DNA from: Cordia subcordata
Taxonomy: Eukaryota > Streptophyta > Magnoliopsida > Boraginales > Cordiaceae
Assembly (NCBI GenBank): GCA_028554755.1
Contig: JAPTOF010000017.1
Location: 5,146,001 to 5,210,000 of the forward strand
Direction: 5' to 3'
Length of the DNA stretch: 64,000 nt
Made by a program: the position numbers and the translations under genes. Under the pieces are notes generated by a model. It searched no databases. It saw only the letters and a list, made by a program, of their open reading frames with translations, and had not been told where the DNA came from. Below are positions 23,040-32,472 of the stretch, piece after piece (position 1 is the stretch's first letter; each line of letters starts with the position of its first letter).

Positions 23040-23440
23040 ATAGTGAGGGTATATAATCAAGCGGCAGAAACGAAGAAGAACATTAAAAGTTGATAAACAC
23101 CATAGCATATATATTGATATCAAAATCTCTTTGATTGGTATTATTTTGTAGGCAAATAAGGCAATTACCTCCGCCCCTCAACTTCTATACTTACAATTTA
23201 ATATTAGCCGCTCAAATTCAAAGGGCTTTTAAAAAATAAAAAAAAATCTTTTGTTCTTTAATAAAAAACACACAACACACAACACACAACGGTAAAAATT
23301 TTGAGACTAAGGGATAGTAGTTCTGAGACTATCTCCTTTAGACGTAAAGGGCTTAACCAAAAAAAAAAAAAAAAATCTAACAGCAAAAACAAGAGGCAGT
23401 TGTGTGTTTACAGCGGTTTTGGAAGATGCATGAATGTTGC
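23040..23440 (-). pseudogene. Ghost WIP unit: flanks kept, coding region lost
   Basis: 23040-23150 aligns with the proximal 3' flank of WIP2, WIP5 and WIP6 (AAAAGTTGATAAACACCATA, ATATCAAAATCTCTTTGATT). 23385-23440 aligns with the promoter region of WIP2 (AAAACAAGAGGC, then CAGCGGTTTTGGAAGATG, the position of the AAACCA-type block). The roughly 235 bp between them, where the WIP reading frame should be, shows no WIP codons and carries a CACAACACACAACACACAAC repeat. I infer deletion or replacement of a WIP gene. The minus-strand frame 23377-23559 is unrelated to WIP. Confidence 0.55.
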
Positions 23441-23867
23441 TTGACACAATGAGGAGGGCCGTACGTGTAATAGAGACATTTTTGGAGTTGTATGGTCACT
23501 CGATCCACTTTCTCAAGTTGGTGTGACAAGAAAGTATCAGCTATTTTTCTTAACTTCAATGATGTCTTGCAAGTGGTTTACCATTAAAGAAATAAGAAAC
23601 CCATTCGACCTATCTTAGGTTAAATAGAAGACATATGATTGTCCAAATGAATTTATAATGTAAGATTTATCTCACAAGGTCCATTTCATTATCATGAAAA
23701 GATAAAGTTTACAAGGGTGAGAGCGAGGCACAAAGATGAAAGAAAACTGAAAATATCTTTTGGTGGAATGATTTTATTGTACCATGAAGCAATGATTACC
23801 TAAGCGACTCTTATATGTGCGAGTATGATACAAGTAAAGCTGTCAATCACTAAGCTAAGGGTTCATT
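23441..23867. other. Spacer, possible decayed LTR of the minus-strand Copia
   Basis: No gene. 23788-23867 (CAATGATTACCTAAGCGACT, GAGTATGATACAAGTAAAGC) resembles 26876-26945 (CAATGATTATATGAACAGG, GAGTATGACATAAGTACAGT), so these may be parts of the two LTRs of the minus-strand Copia described below. Confidence 0.4.
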
Positions 23868-24708
23868 TGGCATCATCTTTGTTGTCTATTCTCTACTTTT
23901 GTTGATTAAAATTAAAAAACTAATAATTCATTTGTTTTTTTGAAAAAACAAAAAATAGCAATTGATTTTTGAATTTTGGTAAACAAAATAAGTAATTTTC
24001 TCATGTTGTAACAATAGGTATTCAAAACTTTTATTTACATTTTGGTAAAAAGTTTTATTAACAATTTTAACTCATTAAAATTATTTCTAAAACTAAATTA
24101 TTAATAAAAATTTTGATTTTTTTAAAATAACAATATTTTTTAAGAAATAAAGTTTTAGTTTGGAAATATTTTTGAAAAAAAATTAAAAATAAATTTTCAA
24201 AAATTTGAAAATGTTATTAAAATTTGAAATTATCTTAAAGAAATATATTTTTCAAAAATTTAGCATCAATTCTAGAATATTATTTTACAAAAGTTAAAAT
24301 TATTTTTATAAATAAATTTTAAAAAATTATAATTTAATTTATAAAAATAATTTAAAAAATAAAATTATTCTTTAAAAATAATCCTATAAACTTAATAAAC
24401 TAAAATTATTTTAAAAAATAATGTTCAAGAGATAAATAAAAATGATTTTTCAAAAAAATTAAAATTATTTTTGAAATTACAATATAAAAGAAAATAAAAT
24501 TAGTTTTAAAAAGTAATTATCAGGAAAAATAAATAAATTTTTGTTAAAAACTTAATTAAGGAAACAAGTTTTTAACTCTTGTTTACAAATTATACAATAT
24601 AATCACAGAAGTTTACAATTTCTACTTTTGTTACTATTTTCAATTTTTCGTTTATGCTTCTAGTTTATATTTATAAAATTTTGGTAAGTGATAAAAAATG
24701 AGCCCATC
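23868..24708. mobile_element. AT-rich inverted-repeat element within the decayed LTR
   Basis: Left end GGGTTCATTTGGCATCATC and right end AAGTGATAAAAAATGAGCCC are inverted. The interior is nearly all A/T with short poly-A/T runs. The sequence on both sides (GTCAATCACTAAGCTA / AACTCAGTTAGCATAACTAA) is continuous in the related copy at about 26925-26985, which supports an insertion here. Confidence 0.55.
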
Positions 24709-25295
24709 TAACTCAGTTAGCATAACTAATAACTAACTTCCTGAGTGATTGATCCCGGACTGATGACTTGTTGTGCTGAAAGCTGATCTTTAGAAGAGAT
24801 ATAAGATATTGGCAGCTGCTTGGAAGCGAGTTGTTCTCTTAAAATGTTAGTCAAGATTTATAATTTTTGTTCTTGGATGATGAACTGGATTGTTAGCAAG
24901 AGAAATAGTTGACTTGTTATCACAAAACAATTGAGATTAGATGGCATATTATCAATTTAATTAGTTGGAGGAGCAATTTAAACAATCAAATTTCCAAGAG
25001 AGAGGAAAATTGATTGCTGAGAACTCAAAGCAATTGGTGGAGCCTTAAAGCTGATAAAAATAGCTAAATCAGTGAATTGAAGAAGAAGAAAACCCTAGTT
25101 GATCGAGTTGAAGAACAGAAGATAAAGTAAACAGAGTGAGAGATCGCTATTGAAGATCTTCGAGAGAGCTTCCATGGACACTCGCAAAAAAAAAAAAAAG
25201 GAATTGAGCATTTTCAGCGCTGATACCATGGGGAAAAAAATCATTCAATAAAATCAATCTATTTATAACAAAGGATTTAGTGGTCATGTGGTATG
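24709..25295 (-). pseudogene. Minus-strand Copia remnant (RNase H end, gag start, PBS)
   Basis: On the minus strand, 24930 down to about 24865 encodes FCDNKSTISLANNPVHHP, a clear Copia RNase H signature, followed near 24824-24780 by SKQLPISYISSKDQL, the usual C-terminal region. At the other end, the minus strand of 25217-25228 reads TGGTATCAGCGC, a Met-tRNA-type primer-binding site, and a short gag-like frame follows the ATG near 25176. Most of gag-pol is deleted. 24709-24745 repeats at 26950-26985, consistent with LTR pieces. Confidence 0.6.
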
Positions 25296-25488
25296 AGTTG
25301 AGGATAAAGCCAAGACTACAGCTCAAGAAAGTTAATCTGCCAGCTCAGCTAAAGGTGGTGCGTGACACTTGGAAGTGCAAGCAGTTGAGGATCAACTAAC
25401 TAAGAGTTAGTTAGAAAATGTATAGCTGGCAGTCATGGTAGTTGACTAAAGAATCTAATATAACTATACATAGAAGATGAGTGTATTG

Positions 25489-26166
25489 AAAATCATTCTG
25501 TTAGAATTCAGGAGTATTGTTGGTGCTCTCCAATATCTAACAATTACTAGGCCAAATATACAATATGTTGTCAATTCCATATGCCAAGCAATTCATAATC
25601 CCATAAATGGTGATTTTGTAGCACTCAAGAGGGTTTTGAGATTTGTTAAAGGCACACTTGCTCATGGTTTTCATTTTCAGCTTGGATCTTTCACACTGGT
25701 AGCTTGTAGTGACATGATTGGGTGAGTGATCCCCTAACAACAAAGTTGAAAGCTGGTTTTTGTATCTATCTAGGGTCAAACTTGATCTCATGGTGCGGCA
25801 AAAAGCAGCTTACTGTAGCTTGCTCATCTACAGAGGCTGAATATAAAGTTTTAGCCCAGGCCGCAACATAATTGAAATGGCTTGGCTTTCTACTTCGAGA
25901 TGTTCATGTTGTTCACTCAATACCTAGTCTTACTAGTTATTCAGTCTCAGCACTTGCATTGGCCAAAAATCCAATTTTTCAGGGCGCACAAAACACATCA
26001 AAATTGACTACCATTTTGTGTGCGAACAAGTGCCATCTAAACAACTTCAAGTTTAGTACCTTCCTACATCTGATCAGGTTGTTCATATGTTTACAAAGGC
26101 ATTCTCCGATTCCAAGTTTGCTGCACCTCGATGCAAGCTTCCCTTCGCATTACCTCAGTTTAGCTT
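25489..26166 (+). pseudogene. Copia-6 RNase H region
   Basis: 25477-25725 encodes FRSIVGALQYLTITRPNIQY and a GTLAHGFHF segment typical of the RT/RNase H connection. Later frames carry a STEAEYKVLAQAAT-like motif near 25830 and decayed C-terminal sequence. Frames change several times; gag, protease, integrase and most of RT are absent. Confidence 0.85.
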
Positions 26167-26177
26167 GAGGGGGGGGA
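26167..26177 (+). other. Copia-6 polypurine tract
   Basis: GAGGGGGGGGA lies immediately before the 3' LTR. Confidence 0.85.
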
Positions 26178-26419
26178 TGTAAAGAATAAAATTAAGACTG
26201 TAGCTGAAGGGAGTCAATTTGCCATCTCAACTAAAGGTGGTGCATGACACTTGGAAGAACAGGCAGTTCAGCATCAACTAACTGAGAGTTAGTTAGGATA
26301 TGTATAGATAGCAGTCATTGTAGTTGACTAAAGAATCTGATATAACTATAAATAGAAGATGAGTGTACTGAAAATCATTAATTCAATAATGAAAATATCT
26401 TCTTCTCTCTACTCTAACA
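26178..26419 (+). repeat. Copia-6 3' LTR
   Basis: 242 bp with TG..CA ends and TATAAATAGAAGATG as a likely TATA region near 26347. Confidence 0.85.
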
Positions 26420-26424
26420 GTATG

Positions 26425-28151
26425 TCTCTAACCTTTAGTGTGAGTACATACAGGGATCAATTTCCATTAGTTATATGTTGTAATCGGTTTTTGACCTCCG
26501 TTGAAGTGAAAATCTATCTCTCTATACTATATGGTAAAGTAATTACCGCCTGCACCATAATGTGCACGTGTCTCACTCCTTTTTTTTTAAAATTTTATTA
26601 TTATTAACTTATTTAAAATTGCAGCAGAATCATTGTCATTACCATAACTAATAGCGTCCATCTTTTATTAGGATATGTTTTTGCTTTTATCCAAGTTAGT
26701 TTCAATTTTCTATATACATGCACGTTTACATATACATATCATTACACTTGCTTATTATTAATTCTCAGTTTATAATTTTTATCATATAATTTAAAAATAA
26801 ATATTTTATTTAAAAATTATGATAATCCCATGTATCGTACGAGTACTACTCTAGTAATTATATTATATTATTAACCAATGATTATATGAACAGGTTCTAT
26901 ATGGACGAGTATGACATAAGTACAGTCGTCAACCACAAAGCTAACTAATTAATTCAGTTAGCAAAACTAATAACTAACTTCCTGCAATTATAAACTTACT
27001 TTCTTGTTTCATTTGTCTCAAATTATAATCTCATCTCCTTTTTAAAAGGATAAATTACTTATTAGTTAGTTAGTTCCTATTTAATATGCATCTTCATTAA
27101 CAAATAATACACTATTAATTACCTATACTAATATGAGTTATCTAATAATAATAGAGGTGCATATTAAGAAATAGTAAATGAAAATTTATTATTTTAATTC
27201 TATTAACTATATTTATTGAAAATAAATATATTACTGTGGGATGTAGGAGTGACAAGTATGATTTATTAGAAAACAATCTATGCATGTGAGGGGAGAAGGG
27301 AAAAAGAATTTCTTGGTTAATGACTTAGAAAAAGCGCAAAATGCATTTTAGTCTCTATAATTTGCAAAAATCATGTACAATTGTATATGGTTTTAGACTC
27401 GTTGTATTGACCCTGGTAGTTCTAATACTGATGCATATTTGCCATTTGATTTCAACAGCGATGCATATTTCCCCCTCATTATACACTCACAAAGATTAAT
27501 GTGCAATGTTTTCTAAACTATGAATGATATTAGCAAATTTTAAAATTATATGGAGTTTAATACAATTTTTAATTTACGAAACACATGAAGTAAAATACAA
27601 TTTATTATTCTATAAAAAATGCTAAAGTTATTTAAATTAATAAGCCCTCGTGCGAACACGTTATCTTGAATCGAAAGCGAAATTCGTAATATGAAGAGAG
27701 AGGAGAAGCTTGCATTGAGATTTTGTCCTAGTTCACCATACTTTTCATGTTGTTAAAGTTAGTACTTAAGAATTTCTTAGTTCCAGGACAATTTTCACTA
27801 ATAAAAAATTTATAATAACAAATATAAAGGTGGAGCCTTTAAAGTAAATTTAGCTTTGATTATTTAACTTTTGCAATTCTATTATAATTATCAAAAAATT
27901 ATTTTATGCGATTTTCTATTTTGATTTATAAAAAATATTTTAATAAATCTAGATTAATACCTAAATTTTTCATTAATCGTATACCGCTTCTTTTTTCACT
28001 TACATTTTCTTTTTAATTTGCATAGGTTGATCTTTACACTCGATTCGCTGACAATTGACTTATCATCCCCTACTACAAAGGGCCTAAGATGGACCAACCC
28101 TAACCAAGCTTTTTCTTCTTCTTCTTCTTCTTTTTTTTTTTAGGGAAAAAG
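26425..28151. other. AT-rich intergenic stretch
   Basis: No supported gene. 26876-26990 shows the LTR-like similarity to 23788-23867 and 24709-24745. The rest is AT-rich without recognisable structure. Confidence 0.5.
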
Positions 28152-29088
28152 ACGTACAAGTCCTCAAGTATATGTTTTATTCCAAACAGGTCTTTTAACT
28201 TTTTATAATCTCTTGGAAGGTCTTTCCAATGCATTGATTTTGTTAAAAAGCCAAAAATATCCTAATATGATAGTTATTTTACAATTGACATATAACCTTT
28301 ATATCTGAGACTTTGGTAGACACTATTTTGTCTATTTTTGTATTTTTTGCCAACATGTTCATTTAATTTTTTTCATTGTTTAAAAATTTAAAAATTCAAA
28401 ATTCACAATTAAAAAATAAAAGAATTAAAGAAATTAAAAATTAAAACTTAAATAAAAAAATTAAGAATTAAAAAATTAAAAGATTATGAAATTAAGATTT
28501 TAAAAGGTTAAAAATTAAAAAATTAAAAAATTAAAATAACAAACTTTAAAACTAAAAATTTCTTTAAAATATTAAAATCAAATAAGTAAAATCATAAATA
28601 GCATTTTAAATTGCAATTTTACCAAACTAATTAAAATGTTATTTGTGATAATACTTATTTGATTTTAATATTTGAATTTTTTTTATTTTTAAAGTTTGTT
28701 AATTTTTAATTTTTTAATCTTTTAACCTCTTAAAATTTTAATCTCATAATTTTTTAAATTTTTTATGTTTTAATTTTGTAATTTTTTAACTTTTAAGTTG
28801 TATTTTTTAATTTATTTAACTTTTTAATTTTGAATTTTGAAATTTTTAAGTAATGAAAAAAATTGACGTGATCATGTTGGCAAAAAAATACGAATATAGA
28901 CAAAAAAATGTCAAACAAAGTGTCAAATATAAAGGTTACATGCCAATTACAAAATATATGACTAAATATGTGAGGGTATTTTTTGACCTTTTAATAAAAT
29001 CAATGCATTAGTAGAACCTTTCAAAGAATTATGAACAATTAGAGGACTTATTTAGGATAAAATATGCACTTGAGAGAGAGACTTGTAT
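28152..29088. mobile_element. 0.94-kb foldback element with about 225-bp inverted arms
   Basis: The left arm (28152-28375: GACGTACAAGTCCTCAAGTA, CAATGCATTGATTTTGTTAA, TTTTTTGCCAACATGTTCAT) and right arm (about 28860-29088: ATCATGTTGGCAAAAAAATA, TTAATAAAATCAATGCATTA, ACTTGTATATCTTTC) are reverse complements with mismatches. The centre (28380-28855) is almost purely A/T. It ends about 300 bp from the WIP2 stop codon, in its 3' flank. Confidence 0.7.
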
Positions 29089-29386
29089 ATCTTTCTTTTC
29101 TTTTTCTTTTTTTTTTCCCTCTTTTTCTGGTCAAAACGACAAAGCTCTGGAAGCGTAAAAGTAATAATAATTAAGCGTGGCATAGATAAAGAAGAAAGAA
29201 AAACGTTGATACACAGCATTAATTAGCATAAAAATATCAAAATTTCTTTGATTGTTATCACAAAGCACCTAGCCTCGTACTATATATACATAAATAACAA
29301 ACTACCGATTCTTCGAAAGTAATGACTTCGATCAGTTAGTTTTTTTTTTTTTTTTTTTTTTAAAGTAAAGAGAAAAAGCTAAGGGT

Positions 29387-29656
29387 TCAATAAGGACCCC
29401 AAGAACTCAAATACATGACTTTTCTTAAAGACTCCTCAGACTGCTTCAGCTTTTCTTCTTTCACTTTGCTGCTTGAAACCACCGCAGATGATTTCTCAGA
29501 GAGCCGCTTAGCCGGAGCGACGGACCCGAGATTATTCTTGGCTTGTTGGTGAAGTGATCTGAGGGTGTAATTCCACCTGCAGAATCCCTGATCTTTAAGG
29601 GCCTCCACTGCTCCCATAGATGCTGCCACAATCCATGCCCTACTAGATGAACTCAT
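29387..29656 (-). CDS. WIP2: wound-induced polypeptide family protein
   Basis: 89 codons, one exon. Begins MSSSSRAWIVAASMGAVEAL, keeps ALKDQGFCRWNYTLRSLHQ (about residues 19-37), then a basic variable middle and the C-terminal signature SLRKVMYLSSWGPY. The start is the conserved ATG shared by all copies. Known family: plant DUF3774 wound-responsive proteins, in Arabidopsis among the genes induced by wounding and low oxygen; biochemical activity unsettled. Its ending SSWGPY instead of SCWGPN is shared only with WIP7. It also carries HQQAKNNLGS where the others have HQHAKNN or similar. The conserved promoter block lies 184 bp upstream, and Copia-4 sits about 1.8 kb upstream. Confidence 0.94.
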   Translation of the reverse strand: MSSSSRAWIVAASMGAVEALKDQGFCRWNYTLRSLHQQAKNNLGSVAPAKRLSEKSSAVVSSSKVKEEKLKQSEESLRKVMYLSSWGPY

Positions 29657-29756
29657 TTCTTTATGATGAATTTCTTATGAAATGTTGCAAAACAAATTCT
29701 TGGTGATGAAGTTTTTGAGAAGATTTATAATGTGTTTTTTCCGTTGAAGTTATCTG

Positions 29757-29881
29757 AGTGGAAAAGGCTATATATATATATATATATATATGATGATGGA
29801 AGGTGGGATTATTAAAACAAGAGGCTAGTGTGTTTTATTCCAGTGGTTTTGGAGGATGGTTTGCCAATTTTGGTGGGCAGT
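29757..29881 (-). promoter_or_regulatory. WIP2 promoter: TATA-like run and conserved AAACCA-type block
   Basis: A (TA)n run at about 29769-29792 is in TATA position. The block at 29840-29880 reads on the minus strand with AAACCATCC and, 13 bp away, AAACCACTGG, preceded by CCACCAAAATTGGC. The same arrangement occurs before WIP3-WIP7. AAACCA is the core described for plant anaerobic/hypoxia response elements; function here is inferred. Confidence 0.6.
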
Positions 29882-29995
29882 TGTGGAATATGCGTTTTCA
29901 TGGTGGGCTATACGTTTAATTTGGACCTTTTTTGTTTCTCTCTCTCTTTTTGTCCCTTTTTTTTTTTTTGGTGTGTGTGTCTTTATTGTATGATT

Positions 29996-30173
29996 TAAGA
30001 CCCCTTTGAATTGACTTTTATTAAAAGTAATTTTTTAATATTTTTTAAAAATAATTTTTTTTGAAAAATTAAAGTTTTTGTCTTTTAAAAAAATTATATT
30101 TAAATTTTGTTCAAATTTTTAAATTTTTTAAAAATTAGATTAAATAATTATTACAACAATAATATAATTTTTT

Positions 30174-30208
<35 letters not shown>

Positions 30209-30239
30209 TTGAAAAAACCAATCCAAACAAACTCTTAAG
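29996..30239. mobile_element. TTTGGATT-family MITE upstream of WIP2
   Basis: Starts TTAAGACCCCTTTGAATTGA and ends CCAATCCAAACAAACTCTTA (inverted, including TTAAGA/TCTTAA tips). Contains a long (TA)n run at 30178-30206. Confidence 0.65.
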
Positions 30240-31432
30240 CATTTCCTTAACGTCACTATTAAGTGGTGCAAGTGGTAACTAAAGTAATCTGTTTGCTCCA
30301 TCCAAAAATGCCAACAGGGAATGAGATTTTGGTATGACACCACCCAAATTATTATCCATTCCCAACTTCCAATATCATGAGATAAATGGGAGCAGTAGAA
30401 GCTCTTCCATTCGCCGGTTTAGAGTGGATCTTACTTGGGACCGTTTATTTAGGGAGAATTGTTCTCGTGAGCGGATTTGCCGATTTACTCTCGTTGTTTT
30501 TTTAAGTAATTAGTCTAGTATTGTGGCATACACGGGGAAGATAATTTATCTTTTTATGTTTTTATTTGTTGTTACTGGTTAACTTTTATAATTAATGTGA
30601 GTAAATATAAATGTACTCGGTAAAATTTAATTTTAACAAGTTTTTAATATTAATTATAATTTTTATATTTTTATAAAATTAAACAATTTTATAAAGAATA
30701 CTTTTATTTTTGGTCAAAATAATATTCTTGAAAGAAGTAGATGAATATTCCATCAGCTAGTGAGCATCTTATGATAAGCATATTAGGAAATAATTTTACA
30801 TTGACGGAAAGGATTTGACTCAACGTCATTTTGAAAGGTAAACAAATTATGCCATGATAACACGTCATTGACGGAAAAGATTAAACACTATTATTTTTTT
30901 TTAGCGGGGCTAAACACTATTTTAATATATATATATATATATATATATAATTTTTCATATTTATAATATTAATAAACATGATACTTTTCATGAAAGTATA
31001 TTTTCTTCGTACAATAAAACATACCTGAAAGTATTTGACCATTAAACAAAGAAGTAATAAGAAATTGGCTTTTTGACCATATAAGCTTGTACCGTAAATA
31101 TTCAACTTGTTGCCATAAAGCTTAGCCCTAATTAAACATTTTTCCTCTAATTGATCCAAATTTTCTTCTCTCCCCTGCAAATTTTACAACGCGTAATGAG
31201 AACAAATGATTCAAGTCACAATTGTAAAGGTTGGAAATGTAAATTTTACTTGTCAAGTCACCTATGCAGATATTTAACAAAGCGTAACTGGATTAGCAAA
31301 AGTTTGCATTAGCTAACATACTTAAATGATCCCAACTTTATTCAATTTCTAAACTATCAACCACCTTGTATAAATCTAAATTATCGACTAAAAGAAAATT
31401 ATAGGACTGATAGTCTTAAAGTGGTCGATCTG
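30240..31432. other. Distal upstream part of the WIP2 unit
   Basis: Holds the second conserved block of the array (30265-30325: GCAAGTGGTAACT.., GTTTGCTCC, AATGCCAACAGGGAATGAG), shared with the WIP3-WIP6 units. Also a flank at about 31070-31200 (GCTTAGCCCTAATTAAACAT, CCTCTAATTGATCC) that recurs at 46325-47040 and 49770-49930. No gene; the minus-strand frame 30917-31180 is not supported. Confidence 0.6.
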
Positions 31433-31764
31433 TGTTGAATGTAGCCCGTATTCTTGGACAACAAGAATAGCAGATTTCCTAGTTAACATATTACCTTATT
31501 CGCTTGTTACCTTTTGTAGCATATAATTAATTAATTACCTTTTCTGCTTAATAGGTTTAGGAAACCTTTATACTATAAATATGTGGCAATATTCATTATG
31601 TTATCTGTGAGAAAGAAACCAAAGTGAGAGCCTTGTAGCATTCGTGATCAATAATAGAATTATTCTTTGCTGTCCGTGGACGTAGGCTTTAAAGCCAAAT
31701 TACGTAATTCTTGTGTTCGTTATTTCTTCTCGTATTCTTCGTGTTTGCATGTTTTTCCCCAACA
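31433..31764 (+). repeat. Copia-4 5' LTR
   Basis: Starts TGTTGAATGTAGCCCG, ends TTTTTCCCCAACA. TATA-like ACTATAAATATGTGG near 31572. Confidence 0.93.
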
Positions 31765-31767
31765 AAC

Positions 31768-31780
31768 TGGTATCTGGAGC
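31768..31780 (+). other. Copia-4 primer-binding site
   Basis: TGGTATCTGGAGC, close to the initiator-Met tRNA complement, three bases after the LTR. Confidence 0.8.
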
Positions 31781-32167
31781 TTAGGTATTAATCCGCTGCT
31801 TGAGGGAAAAAGTAAAAATCAAAACTCACTGTGAAACTAAAATTTCTGAAACCAAACGGTGCCTAACCAAACAAAGGTCTTTGTTCGGCGAGGAGTGCTC
31901 CGGTGCTGTCTACGTTGAGCGTTGGTGGTTGGAATGGAAGCTTGGGTCGGCGGGTCCTAGTTCGTGTTTGGGTTTGAAGAACAAGCGAAGAAGATAGAGT
32001 TCGCGTGCTTTTGAGGTTGGTTTTTGGTATTCAAGTATTATTTTTTGGAAATTGGTTCAAGTTTGTAAAGCAGGTTTAGGGTTTGTAGACTTTGGGTCTT
32101 GCGTTAATTAATTTTTATTTGGGCTTAGATTTAGTCCTGAAACAAAAAAAAAAAAAAAAAAGAGACC

Positions 32168-32379
32168 GTTTGACCGCGTTGACCGGGGTTGACTTTGACC
32201 GTTGACCATTGACCAAGGGTTGACTGAGTTTGACCAAATCCTTACCCCACGTTTTTCGACGTGCTGAATCCGTTTTTAGGCTATGTTTTCCAGATTCTGC
32301 TCTGAAGTACGTGATTAGGGACGATGTTGACTTTGACCAACAGGTTTGACTTTGACCGGTGTTGACCAAAGTTGACCAG
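32168..32379 (+). promoter_or_regulatory. TTGAC[C/T] motif array in the Copia-4 leader
   Basis: About fourteen TTGACC/TTGACT pentamer-based motifs, all on the plus strand, in some 210 bp between the LTR and gag. TTGAC[C/T] is the W-box core bound by WRKY transcription factors, known mediators of wounding and defence responses. The matching segment in Copia-5 has about the same number. Density and single orientation are seen; a regulatory role is inferred. Confidence 0.55.
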
Positions 32380-32472
32380 GGATGTTCCTAAGGTTTTTCG
32401 ACATGCTAAATCCGTTTTTGCGATCCATTGAGCCAAATTCCATCCCGAAGTGTGAGTTTTGTGCAAACGAAG

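Larger units (their letters stand above)
25296..26419 (+). mobile_element. Copia-6: internally deleted Copia with target duplication GTATG
   Basis: GTATG occurs at 25291-25295 and 26420-26424, exactly flanking two related LTRs. The 5' LTR (25296 to about 25488) is cut short and joined directly to RNase H-encoding sequence. The 3' LTR (26178-26419) is complete, starts TGTAAAG, ends CTCTAACA and follows a polypurine tract. Shared LTR blocks include ACTAAAGGTGGTGC, AGAGTTAGTTAG, AGTTGACTAAAGAATCT and ATAGAAGATGAGTGTA. It lies in the presumed LTR of the minus-strand Copia. Confidence 0.85.

Noticed and set aside
23263..23290. Short CACAACACACAAC repeats considered as a CRISPR-like or satellite array
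   Set aside because: Too short, no spacers, eukaryotic context; a simple repeat.
31800..31997. 65-codon frame between the Copia-4 LTR and gag
   Set aside because: Lies in the untranslated leader; Copia-5 does not support conservation of a protein there.
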